NCBI GenBank assembly: GCA_963082875.1
Contig: OY720102.1
Location: 11,940,990-12,004,989 of the forward strand
Reading direction: 5' to 3'
Length of the DNA stretch: 64,000 nucleotides
From: Corella eumyota
Lineage: Eukaryota > Chordata > Ascidiacea > Phlebobranchia > Corellidae
Shown: in pieces, positions 22,265 through 31,711 of the stretch
Numbering within the stretch: position 1 is the stretch's first letter
Layout of the letters: every line of letters begins with the position of its first letter
Translations under genes and position numbers: made by a program
Notes under the pieces: model-generated
Seen by the model: only the letters and a program-made list of their open reading frames with translations
Database searches by the model: none
Told to the model about the DNA's origin: nothing

Positions 22265-23517
22265 GATCCTGCTGCGGCAGGATTATCTATTATTACATCA
22301 CTCTATATATACATAGCTTTTGTCACATTTTCGTTGTTTTCTTAGTTAACTTTTATTACAAATTGGTTGAGTAAGCTTATTTAGCGCTTTCATATCGTCT
22401 TAGGCAAAAATAAAACTAAGATTGCATGCACCCTAAGGCGACCGGCATAACTTACCCAGGCAGCAACATGTCCACATTTTTGCACCGATTTAGTCTGCGA
22501 CTTGATTAAAAAAAACTCCGTTTCAAAAACGGGTAACTTACCTTATTCAAATAGAATGCCCGAACATGCCGGTAGACAAAACCAGTCTAAACGACCGAGC
22601 AAGGCGCTTGTCGCGTAAAGAATTTAAAGCAAAATGCAGGAAAAAACGACGCACGTTTTTACGACCACCTAACATCACGGGCCATGCGCTTACAACGATC
22701 GCACATTTCGCGATATTTTATGTACGTGCACTTGTACCAATTCTTATGCGACTAGTATTGATTATAAAAAACTCCGTTTCAAGAACGTGTAACTTACCTT
22801 ATTCAAATAGAATGCCCGAACATGCCGGTCGACAAAACCAGTCTAAACGACCGAGCAAGGCGCTTGTCGCGTAAAGAATTTAAAGCGAAATGCAGGAGAA
22901 AACGACGCACGTTTTTACGACCACCTAACAGCACGGGCCATGCGCTTACAACGATCGTACATTTCGCGATATTTTATGTACACGCACTTGTACCAATTTC
23001 TTTTGCGACTAGTTTTGATTAAAAAAAACTCCGTTTCAAGAACGGGTAACTTACCTTATTCAAATAGAATGCCCGAACATGCCGGGCGACAAAACCAGTC
23101 TAAACGACCGAGCAAGGCGCTTGTCGCGTAAAGAATTTAAAGCGAAATGCAGGAGAAAACGACGCACGTTTTTACGACCACCTAACAGTACGAACCTTGC
23201 GCTTACAAGGCTCGCCCATTTCGCGATTCAAATTTGCAAAGTAGAGCCAGGCAACTTTATAATTAGCAACATTTGTGTTTAGTGTGTAAAAAGGCGTCGA
23301 CACAAGCTAACGGCGGCCTCCTGTGGCGCACAGGTCGCCGTTAATTAATTACTGTGGCGATAATTAGGGTGGCTGTGAACAGATACCCCGCCTTGAAAAA
23401 CCGTCAACCTGCACACGGGGTGCGAAGCAACTATTGGAATAAAATGAATTAGCCAATAGCGGCCGCGAACAGAATAACAGACCGCGCGAATTCGATCGGA
23501 TTCCGCCATTTTTGGGC
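22265..23517. repeat. U2 spacer with three sub-repeats
   Basis: Same layout as 5279-6531, of which it is a duplicate. First unit has private changes shared with 54820-56072 (AACATCACGGG, AAAGCAAAATGC), which separate these two from the 5279 copy. Confidence 0.88.
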
Positions 23518-23631
23518 ATCGCCTAGCTCTTTGTATTATGCGGATTTTTGAATACAGAACGCGGAACTGAAGCTTGCTTCGTCCCGTTCACGGGTTATCC
23601 TGGTATTGCACTACCTCCAGGCTCGGCCCAC
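23518..23631 (+). pseudogene. U2: U2 snRNA pseudogene lacking 76 nt
   Basis: Same deletion junction as 6532-6645 (promoter GGGC joined to ATCGCCTAGC). Shares with it GGGTTATCC for GGGTTGTCC in the region before stem-loop IV. Confidence 0.92.
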
Positions 23632-25703
23632 GATCCTGCTGCGGCAGGATTATCTATTATTACATCACTCTATATATACATAGCTTTTGTCACATTCTCG
23701 TTGTTTTCTTAGTTAACTTTTATTACAAATTGGTTGAGTAAGCTTATTTAGCGCCTTCATATCGTCTTAGGCAAAAATAAAACTAAGATTGCATGCACCC
23801 TAAGGCGACCGGCATAACTTACCCAGGCAGCAACATGTCCACATTTTTGCAACGATTTAGTGTGCGACTTGATTAAAAAAAACTCCATTTCAAAAACGGG
23901 TAACTTACCTTATTCAAATAGAATGCCCGAACATGCCGGTCGACAAAACCAGTCTAAACGACCAAGCAAGGCGCTTGTCGCCTAAAGAATTTAAAGCGAA
24001 ATGCAGGAGAAAACGACGCACGTTTTTACGACCACCTAACAGCACGGGTCATGCGCTTACAACGATCGCACATTTCGCGATATTTTATGTAAGTGCACTT
24101 GTACCAATTCTTATGCGACTAGTTTTGATTAAAAAAAACTCCGTTTCAAGAACGGGTAACTTACCTTATTCAAATAGAATGCCCGAACATGCCGGTCGAC
24201 AAAACCAGTCTAAACGACCGAGCAAGGCGCTTGTCGCGTAAAGAATTTAAAGCGAAATGCAGGAAAAAACGACGCACGTTTTTACGACCACCTAACAGCA
24301 CGGGCCATGCGCTTACAACGATCGCACATTTCGCGATATTTTATGTACACGCACTTGTACCAATTTCTTATGCGACTAGTTTTGATTAAAAAAAACTCCG
24401 TTTCAAGAACGGGTAACTTACCTTATTCAAATAGAATGCCCGAACATGACGGTCGACAAAACCAGTCTAAACGACCGAGCAAGGCGCTTGTCGCGTAAAG
24501 AATTTAAAGCGAAATGCAGGAGAAAACGACGCACGTTTTTACGACCACCTAACAGCACGGGCCATGCGCTTACAACGATCGCACATTTCGCGATATTTTA
24601 TGTACACGCACTTGTACCGATTTCTTATGCACCTAGTTTTGATTAAAAAAAATTCCGTTTCAAGAACGGGTAACTTACCTTATTCAAATAGAATGCCCGA
24701 ACATGCCGGTCGACAAAACCAGTCTAAACGACCGAGCAAGGCGCTTGTCGCGTAAAAAATTTAAAGCGAAATGCAGGAGAAAACGACGCACGTTTTTACG
24801 ACCACCTAACAGCACGGGCCATGCGCTTACAACAATCGCACATTTCGCGATATTTTATGTACACGCACTTGTACCATTTTCTTATGCGACTAGTTTTGAT
24901 TAAAAAAAACTCCGTTTCAAGAACGGGTAACTTACCTTATTCAAATAGAATGCCCGAACATGCCGGTCGACAAAACCAGTCTAAACGACCGAGCAAGGCG
25001 CTTGTCGCGTAAAGAATTTAAAGCGAAATGCAGGAGAAAACGACGCACGTTTTTACGACCACCTAACAGCACGGGCCATGCGCTTACAACGATCGCACAT
25101 TTCGCGATATTTTATGTACACGCACTTGTACCAATTTCTTATGCGACTAGTTTTGATTAAAAAAAACTCCGTTTCAAGAACGGGTAACTTACCTTATTCA
25201 AATAGAATGCCCGAACATGCCGGTCGACAAAACCAGTCTAAACGACCGAGCAAGGCGCTTGTCGCGTAAAGAATTTAAAGCGAAATGCAGGAGAAAACGA
25301 CGCACGTTTTTACGACCACCTAACAGCACGGGCCATGCGCTTACAACGATCGCACATTTCGCGATATTTTATGTACACGCACTTGTACCAATTTCTTATG
25401 CGACTAGTTTTGATTAAACAAAACTCCGTTTCAAGAACGGGTAACTTACCTTATTCAAATAGAATGCCCGAACATGCCGGTCGACAAAACCAGTCTAAAC
25501 GACCGAGCAAGGCGCTTGTCGCGTAAAAAATTTAAAGCGAAATGCAGGAGAAAACGACGCACGTTTTTACGACCACCTAACAGTACGAACCATGCGCTTA
25601 CAAGGCTCGCCCATTTCGCGATTCAAATTTGCAAAGTAGAGCCAGGCAACTTTATAATTAGCAACATTTGTGTTTAGTGTGTAAAAAGGCGTCGACACAA
25701 GCT

Positions 25704-25737
25704 AACGGCGGCCTCCTGTGGCGAACAGGTCGCCGTT
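25704..25737. promoter_or_regulatory. Hairpin in the U2 5' flank, about 180 bp upstream of the start
   Basis: Inverted repeat AACGGCG/CGCCGTT with an inner stem CCTGTG/CAGG-type pairing, present upstream of every U2 locus. At 56718-56752 the outer stem is changed (CGCAATT), so it is not strictly conserved. It could be a protein-binding palindrome; no known snRNA promoter element matches with confidence. Confidence 0.45.
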
Positions 25738-25912
25738 AATTAATTACTGCGGCGATAATTAGGGTGGCTGTGAACAGATACCCCGCTTCGAAAAACCGTC
25801 AACCTGCACACGGGGTGCGAAGCAACTATTGGAATAAAATGAATTAGCCAATAGCGGCCGCGAACAAAATGACAGACCGCGCGAATTCGATCGGATTCCG
25901 CCAATTTTGGGC
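25738..25912 (+). promoter_or_regulatory. Presumed U2 promoter region
   Basis: Unique sequence immediately upstream of the contiguous U2 gene, kept at all U2 loci including the broken ones. It holds a CCAAT at about -65 and GC-rich blocks GCGGCCGCG and ACCGCGCGAATTCGATCGG between about -60 and -20. snRNA genes of this type are transcribed by RNA polymerase II from a proximal sequence element near -55, with no TATA box; no TATA box is visible here. I cannot assign the proximal element exactly. Confidence 0.5.
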
Positions 25913-26102
25913 ATCGCTTCTCGGCCCCTAGGGCTAAGATCAAGTGTAGTATCTGTTCTTCTCAGTTGTAATACCTGGGACGCTAGGCATCGCCTAGCTC
26001 TTTGTATTATGCGGATTTTTGAATACAGAACGCGGAACTGAAGTTTGCTTCGTCCCGTTCACGGGTTGTCCTGGTATTGCACTACCTCCAGGCTCGGCAC
26101 AC
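25913..26102 (+). ncRNA. U2: U2 small nuclear RNA gene, contiguous
   Basis: 190-nt spliceosomal RNA that pairs with the intron branch site. It begins with the near-universal ATCGCTTCTCGG. Other features: TAAGATCAAGTGTAGTATC with the branch-site recognition GTAGTA at nt 34-39; stem-loop IIb GCTAGGC-ATC-GCCTAGC; IIc pairing GTAATAC/GTATTA; Sm site ATTTTTG; stem-loop III (GAAG/CTTC); stem-loop IV CCTGGTATTGCACTACCTCCAGG in outline; and the 3' tail CTCGGC(A)CAC. Two private differences from the other loci are GAAGTTTGC in stem-loop III and GGCACAC at the 3' end. It is the empty duplicate of the Utopia-occupied locus at 58879. The 3' end is set by comparison with insect U2 and may be off by a few bases. 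Confidence 0.93.
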
Positions 26103-26842
26103 GATCCTGCTGCGGCAGGATTATCTATTATTACATCACTCTATATATACATAGCTTTTGTCACATTCTCGTTGTTTTCTTACTTAACTTTTTTTACAAA
26201 TTGGTTGAGTAAGCTTATTTAGCGCTTTCATATCGTCTTAGGCAAAAATAAAACTAAGATTGCATGCACCCTAAGGCGACCGGCATAACTTACCCAGGCA
26301 GCAACATGTCCACATTTTTGCACCGATTTAGTCTGCGACTTGATTAAAAACAACTCCGTTTCAAGAACGGGTAACTTACCTTATTCAAATAGAATGCCCG
26401 AACATGCCGGGCGACAAAACCAGTCTAAACGACCGAGCAAGGCGCTTGTCGCGTAAAGAATTTAAAGCGAAATGCAGGAGAAAACGACGCACGTTTTTAC
26501 GACCACCTAACAGTACGAACCTTGCGCTTACAAGGCTCGCCCATTTCGCGATTCAAATTTGCAAAGTAGAGCCAGGCAACTTTATAATTAGCAACATTTG
26601 TGTTTAGTGTGTAAAAAGGCGTCGACACAAGCTAACGGCGGCCTCCTGTGGCGCACAGGTCGCCGTTAATTAATTACTGTGGCGATAATTAGGGTGGCTG
26701 TGTACAGATACCCCGCCTTGAAAAACCGTCAACCTGCACACGGGGTGCGAAGCAACTATTGGAATAAAATGAATTAGCCAATAGCGGCCGCGAACAGAAT
26801 AACAGACCGCGCGAATTCGATCGGATTCCGCCATTTTTGGGC
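26103..26842. repeat. U2 spacer with one sub-repeat
   Basis: Minimal spacer of 740 bp: 3' flank, one complete sub-repeat that is both first and last, and 5' flank. All other complete spacers have lengths of about 740 plus an even multiple of 256.5 bp. Confidence 0.88.
26104..26121 (+). terminator. Hairpin just after the U2 3' end (possible 3'-processing signal)
   Basis: Perfect 7-bp stem ATCCTGC/GCAGGAT with loop TGCG, 1-2 nt after the predicted mature end, followed by AT-rich sequence. Present after nearly every U2 locus, the exception being one base change at about 28364. snRNA genes need a 3' signal shortly downstream; assigning that role to this hairpin is inference. Confidence 0.4.
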
Positions 26843-26956
26843 ATCGCCTAGCTCTTTGTATTATGCGGATTTTTGAATACAGAACGCGGAACTGAAGCTT
26901 GCTTCGTCCCGTTCACGGGTTATCCTGGTATTGCACTACCTCCAGGCTCGGCCCAC
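26843..26956 (+). pseudogene. U2: U2 snRNA pseudogene lacking 76 nt
   Basis: Same junction and same GGGTTATCC variant as 6532 and 23518. Confidence 0.92.
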
Positions 26957-27696
26957 GATCCTGCTGCGGCAGGATTATCTATTATTACATCACTCTATAT
27001 ATACATAGCTTTTGTCACATTCTCGTTGTTTTCTTAGTTAACTTTTATTACAAATTGGTTGAGTAAGCTTATTTAGCGCCTTCATATCGTCTTAGGCAAA
27101 AATAAAACTAAGATTGCATGCACCCTAAGGCGACCGGCATAACTTACCCAGGCAGCAACATGTCCACATTTTTGCAACGATTTAGTGTGCGACTTGATTA
27201 AAAAAAACTCCATTTCAAAAACGGGTAACTTACCTTATTCAAATAGAATGCCCGAACATGCCGGTCGACAAAACCAGTCTAAACGACCAAGCAAGGCGCT
27301 TGTCGCCTAAAGAATTTAAAGCGAAATGCAGGAGAAAACGACGCACGTTTTTACGACCACCTAACAGTACGAACCTTGCGCTTACAAGGCTCGCCCATTT
27401 CGCGATTAAAATTTGCAAAGTAGAGCCAGGCAACTTTATAATTAGCAACATTTGTGTTTAGTGTGTAAATAGGCGTCGACACAATTTAACGGCGGCCTCC
27501 TGTGGCGCACAGGTCGCAATTAATTAATTACTGTGGCGATAATTAGGGTGGCTGTGAACAGATACCCCGCTTTGAAAAACCGTCAACCTGCACACGGGGT
27601 GCGAAGCAACTATTGGAATAAAATGAATTAGCCAATAGCGGCCGCGAACAGAATGACAGACCGCGCGAATTCGATCGGATTCCGCCATTTTTGGGC
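26957..27696. repeat. U2 spacer with one sub-repeat
   Basis: 740-bp minimal spacer. Shares with 29721-30460 and 56187-56926 the variants CGCCTAAAG, CGATTAAAATTTGC and GTCGCAATTAATT, which mark one spacer lineage with a weakened outer stem in the 5'-flank hairpin. Confidence 0.88.
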
Positions 27697-28352
27697 ATCG
27701 CTTCTCGGCCCCTAGGGCTAAGATCAAGTGTAGTGACGTCGTTGGCACTATTGCTGGATCTAAGGCCCAAAGACTGAGAAGCGATCACGCCAGATGAAAG
27801 TATGCTCACATTGCTGACATTCACTTGCACTTTGCACACATGTTATGCATTGTTTGCCCGCTGAAATCTGGTACATGGCTAGCAGCTCACAAGCGAAAGC
27901 AGCCACAGCAATCGGAAAGGGTTTCGTGAAATTTTTCCCGCCGATTGCAAAGTGGTTTTGCCAAGCTAAGTGATTAAGCTCTAGTCGCTGGGTGTGGCTT
28001 GGTGTTAAAACCCTCCAACCACGATAGCTATGCGACCTTCAACCCACACAGCTTCATTGCGTTTGCTAACTGTGCTGGGGGTAGTATTACACTACAAATT
28101 TTTCAACCACCAGGGGTTGTAAAAGGCCTCTGGTGAGGACATGCTTTACAGCAATCCCTTTATTGGGATGTCAAATACGGCTTGCCGTAGTCACCACCCC
28201 CTCTGTTCTTCTCAGTTGTAATACCTGGGACGCTAGGCATCGCCTAGCTCTTTGTATTATGCTGATTTTTGAATACAGAACGCGGAACTGAAGCTTGCTT
28301 CGTCCCGTTCACGGGTTGTCCTGGTATTGCACTACCTCCAGGCTCGGCCCAC
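27697..28352 (+). pseudogene. U2: U2 snRNA gene split by a 467-bp insertion
   Basis: U2 nt 1-38 at 27697-27734 and the 3' part at 28202-28352. This is the most diverged of the seven split loci: GCTGATTTTTG before and in the Sm region, and CTGAGGCAGG in the downstream hairpin. Confidence 0.9.
27735..28201. other. 467-bp U2 insertion, diverged copy
   Basis: Same insertion as 4656-5127 with its own small changes: a deletion around CACTTGCACTTTGC (about 27823-27836), ACTACAAATTTTTC for ACTACAACCTTTTTC, and CACCCCC at the right edge. The inverted U2-like end is intact (27735-27785). Confidence 0.72.
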
Positions 28353-29606
28353 GATCCTGCTGAGGCAGGATTATCTATTATTACATCACTCTATATATAC
28401 ATAGCTTTTGTCACATTTTCGTTGTTTTCTTAGTTAACTTTTATTACAAATTGGTTGAGTAAGCTTATTTAGCGCTTTCATATCGTCTTAGGCAAAAATA
28501 AAACTAAGATTGCATGCACCCTAAGGCGACCGGCATAACTTACCCAGGCAGCAACATGTCCACATTTTTGCACCTATTTAGCCTGCGACTTGATTAAAAA
28601 AAACTCCGTTTCAAGAACGGGTAACTTACCTTATTCAAATAGAATGCCCGAACATGCCGGGCGACAAAACCAGTCTGAACGACCGAGCAAGGCGCTTGTC
28701 GCGTAAAGAATTTAAAGCGAAATGCAGGAGAAAACGACGCACGTTTTTACGACCACCTAACAGCACGGGCCATGCGCTTACAACGATCGCACATTTCGCG
28801 ATATTTTATGTACACGCACTTGTACCATTTTCTTATGCGACTAGTTTTGATTAAAAAAAACTCCGTTTCAAGAACGGGTAACTTACCTTATTCAAATAGA
28901 ATGCCCGAACATGCCGGTCGACAAAACCAGTCTAAACGACCGAGCAAGGCGCTTGTCGCGTAAAGAATTTAAAGCGAAATGCAGGAAAAAACGACGCACG
29001 TTTTTACGACCACCTAACAGCACGGGCCATGCGCTTACAACGATCGCACATTTCGCGATATTTTATGTACACGCACTTGTACCAATTTCTTATGCGACTA
29101 GTTTTGATTAAAAAAAACTCCGTTTCAAGAACGGGTAACTTACCTTATTCAAATAGAATGCCCGAACATGCCGGTCGACAAAACCAGTCTAAACGACCGA
29201 GCAAGGCGCTTGTCGCGTAAAGAATTTAAAGCGAAATGCAGGAGAAAACGACGCACGTTTTTACGACCACCTAACAGTACGAACCATGCGCTTACAAGGC
29301 TCGCCCATTTCGCGATTCAAATTTGCAAAGTAGAGCCAGGCAACTTTATAATTAGCAACATTTGTGTTTAGTGTGTAAAAAGGCGTCGACACAAGCTAAC
29401 GGCGGCCTCCTGTGGCGCACAGGTCGCCGTTAATTAATTACTGTGGCGATAATTAGGGTGGCTATGAACAGATACCCCGCTTCGAAAAACCGTCAACCTG
29501 CACACGGGGTGCGAAGCAACTATTGGAATAAAATGAATTAGCCAATAGCGGCCGCGAACAGAATGACAGACCGCGCGAATTCGATCGGATTCCGCCATTA
29601 TTGGGC
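28353..29606. repeat. U2 spacer with three sub-repeats
   Basis: 3' flank to about 28610, three units to about 29270, then 5' flank. The first unit carries the GCCGGGCGAC and CAGTCTGAACG variants typical of first units. Confidence 0.88.
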
Positions 29607-29720
29607 ATCGCCTAGCTCTTTGTATTATGCGGATTTTTGAATACAGAACGCGGAACTGAAGCTTGCTTCGTCCCGTTCACGGGTTATCCTGGTATTGCAC
29701 TACCTCCAGGCTCGGCCCAC
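29607..29720 (+). pseudogene. U2: U2 snRNA pseudogene lacking 76 nt
   Basis: Same deletion junction as 6532-6645, preceded by CCATTATTGGGC instead of CCATTTTTGGGC. Confidence 0.92.
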
Positions 29721-30460
29721 GATCCTGCTGCGGCAGGATTATCTATTATTACATCACTCTATATATACATAGCTTTTGTCACATTCTCCTTGATTTCTTA
29801 GTTAACTTTTATTACAAATTGGTTGAGTAAGCTTATTTAGCGCCTTCATATCGTCTTAGGCAAAAATAAAACTAAGATTGCATGCACCCTAAGGCGACCG
29901 GCATAACTTACCCAGGCAGCAACATGTCCACATTTTTGCAACGATTTAGTGTGCGACTTGATTAAAAAAAACTCCATTTCAAAAACGGGTAACTTACCTT
30001 ATTCAAATAGAATGCCCGAACATGCCGGTCGACAAAACCAGTCTAAACGACCAAGCAAGGCGCTTGTCGCCTAAAGAATTTAAAGCGAAATGCAGGAGAA
30101 AACGACGCACGTTTTTACGACCACCTAACAGTACGAACCTTGCGCTTACAAGGCTCGCCCATTTCGCGATTAAAATTTGCAAAGTAGAGCCAGGCAACTT
30201 TATAATTAGCAACATTTGTGTTTAGTGTGTAAATAGGCGTCGACACAAGTTAACGGCGGCCTCCTGTGGCGCACAGGTCGCAATTAATTAATTACTGTGG
30301 CGATAATTAGGGTGGCTGTGAACAGATACCCCGCTTTGAAAAACCGTCAACCTGCACACGGGGTGCGAAGCAACTATTGGAATAAAATGAATTAGCCAAT
30401 AGCGGCCGCGAACAGAATGACAGACCGCGCGAATTCGATCGGATTCCGCCATTTTTGGGC
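29721..30460. repeat. U2 spacer with one sub-repeat, upstream of Utopia copy 1
   Basis: 740-bp minimal spacer, nearly identical to 56187-56926. That identity makes 56927-57116 the unoccupied duplicate of the U2 gene interrupted at 30481. Confidence 0.88.
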
Positions 30461-30480
30461 ATCGCTTCTCGGCCCCTAGG
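30461..30480 (+). pseudogene. U2: U2 snRNA 5' fragment (nt 1-20) at the Utopia 5' junction
   Basis: ATCGCTTCTCGGCCCCTAGG directly after the normal U2 5' flank, then Utopia sequence. Compared with the empty duplicate at 56927, nt 21-33 are missing from the left side. Confidence 0.9.
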
Positions 30481-30546
30481 ACACGAAAAGAAAAAGACTA
30501 TCTCTCTCTCTCTCATTTGAAGAAAACATCACGAACAGTATTGTAC

Positions 30547-30795
30547 GCAACACCACTACTCTCGTCCACGTGGGAAGAATTTCCGGGCAAGTGAATTGCT
30601 CTGCAAAAATAACATCAAATTTACAGGCAGGCGAACTGCTCTATACTTGCGGGATTTTGGATTTCCGGGCAAGCGAATTGCTCTAAAAACCAATTTATAT
30701 AAAGGAAATCCAAACCAACACCGGAAATTCTTCTTACAACTGCCACGTGGACAAAGAAGACATACCATACCATCGTAAAAAGTGAGTGGTGTTGC
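30547..30795 (+). other. Predicted structured RNA domain in the Utopia 5' UTR
   Basis: Nested perfect stems: GCAACACCACT (30547-30557) with 30785-30795, 11 bp; TCCACGTGG (30565-30573) with 30743-30751, 9 bp; GAAGAATTTCCGG (30574-30586) with 30721-30733, 13 bp; and an inner hairpin TTGGATTTCC (30657-30666) with GGAAATCCAA (30704-30713), 10 bp. All are identical in copy 2 (59000-59248). The position, just downstream of the element's 5' end, is where R2-type LINEs carry a self-cleaving ribozyme. No ribozyme signature is confirmed, so an IRES or packaging signal is equally possible. Confidence 0.6.
30582..30684 (+). repeat. Three about 41-nt repeats in the Utopia 5' UTR
   Basis: GGGCAAGTGAATTGCTCT (from 30585), AGGCAGGCGAACTGCTCT (from 30626) and GGGCAAGCGAATTGCTCT (from 30667), spaced 41 nt. 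All lie inside the structured domain at 30547-30795 and are conserved in copy 2. Confidence 0.65.
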
Positions 30796-31009
30796 TAATT
30801 TACATTGAGAGAGTTTTCTTGGGGTCGTGTTTGGCGAAGTTTTTAAAATTTTATTTTCCATTTTAAATTTTTAATTAAACGGCAAATTTAAAATCGGTTT
30901 GCGGACTGGCCGCATCAAATATTTTAAGATTCTGCATATAATCGTGGTGTTTTTATTCGATTTTGGAGTGTTGGGGCCGTGTTTGTTTTATTTTGGTGCT
31001 GGATTTGTT

Positions 31010-31430
31010 CCAAATTGTGCTCGTTCCGCTTGACCCATTTAATTTCGTACAGCGTGAAATTTTTCGGTAAATTTCCACTGTGACGTGGCGTCAGTGAAGC
31101 GCACATCATTTCTCTTTTACAACGTAAAACGTGCGTCGCCTTTTTTTGCGCGGTGCTCCTTTTTGGCGGTCTTGTTTTGGTTAAAATCGGATTTGACTTT
31201 GTTTTGTGCCTGTTAATGTTTAACTGTTAAAAGTTGACGTTCTTCCAGCTTTATTTTAATTTTTACTTTTGATAATACCGGTGTTTTATTTATTTGCTTC
31301 GCACAGTTAACAGTGGTTCTGTTCCGCTTCGTTCACTCACAGTTTGGGCGTGTTGGTTTTTCTTGATTGTGACGTGAGGCAAGTGAAGCGTGAATCAGCT
31401 GTTGTCGCTCTCCTTTTTTATAACAGTGCA
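31010..31430 (+). repeat. Two diverged about 290-bp-spaced repeats in the Utopia 5' UTR
   Basis: TGTGACGTGGCGTCAGTGAA at about 31079 and TGTGACGTGAGGCAAGTGAA at about 31368, each followed by GCG and an ATCA block, and each preceded by GTTCCGCTT about 55-60 nt upstream. The rest of the 5' UTR (30796-31711) is AT-rich with no gene. Confidence 0.55.
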
Positions 31431-31711
31431 AGCATTGTATTATTAAACGTCTACCCTAATATTTTAGATTTAATGCTTTAAAAATATTTTTATTTGTTTT
31501 TACTACAACGTTGCCTTAATATACCTTATTCAATAATATTCTGTTTTTTGTTTTGTGAAGTAAAAATTGGACCTTTGTGTATAAAGTACAAAAGACCACA
31601 AACAGTAGTTTCTTATTTTATTGACCATTTTACACTGTTACTGTTTTTTACTATTAATATTACCTCTTGTTTGCCAACAATTACTGCCTCTATTTTATTG
31701 TATTTTTAGAT

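Larger units (their letters stand above)
23632..25912. repeat. U2 spacer with seven sub-repeats
   Basis: 3' flank to about 23890, seven units to about 25580, then the U2 5' flank. Units three to six are very similar to each other, which suggests recent local expansion. The terminal part (from about 25474) is the same lineage as 58440-58878, sharing GGCGAACAGG in the loop of the upstream hairpin. Confidence 0.88.

Noticed and set aside
31667-31711. 15-codon upstream extension of the Utopia ORF
   Set aside because: Begins with TTG; the ATG at 31712 is followed directly by the conserved N-terminus.
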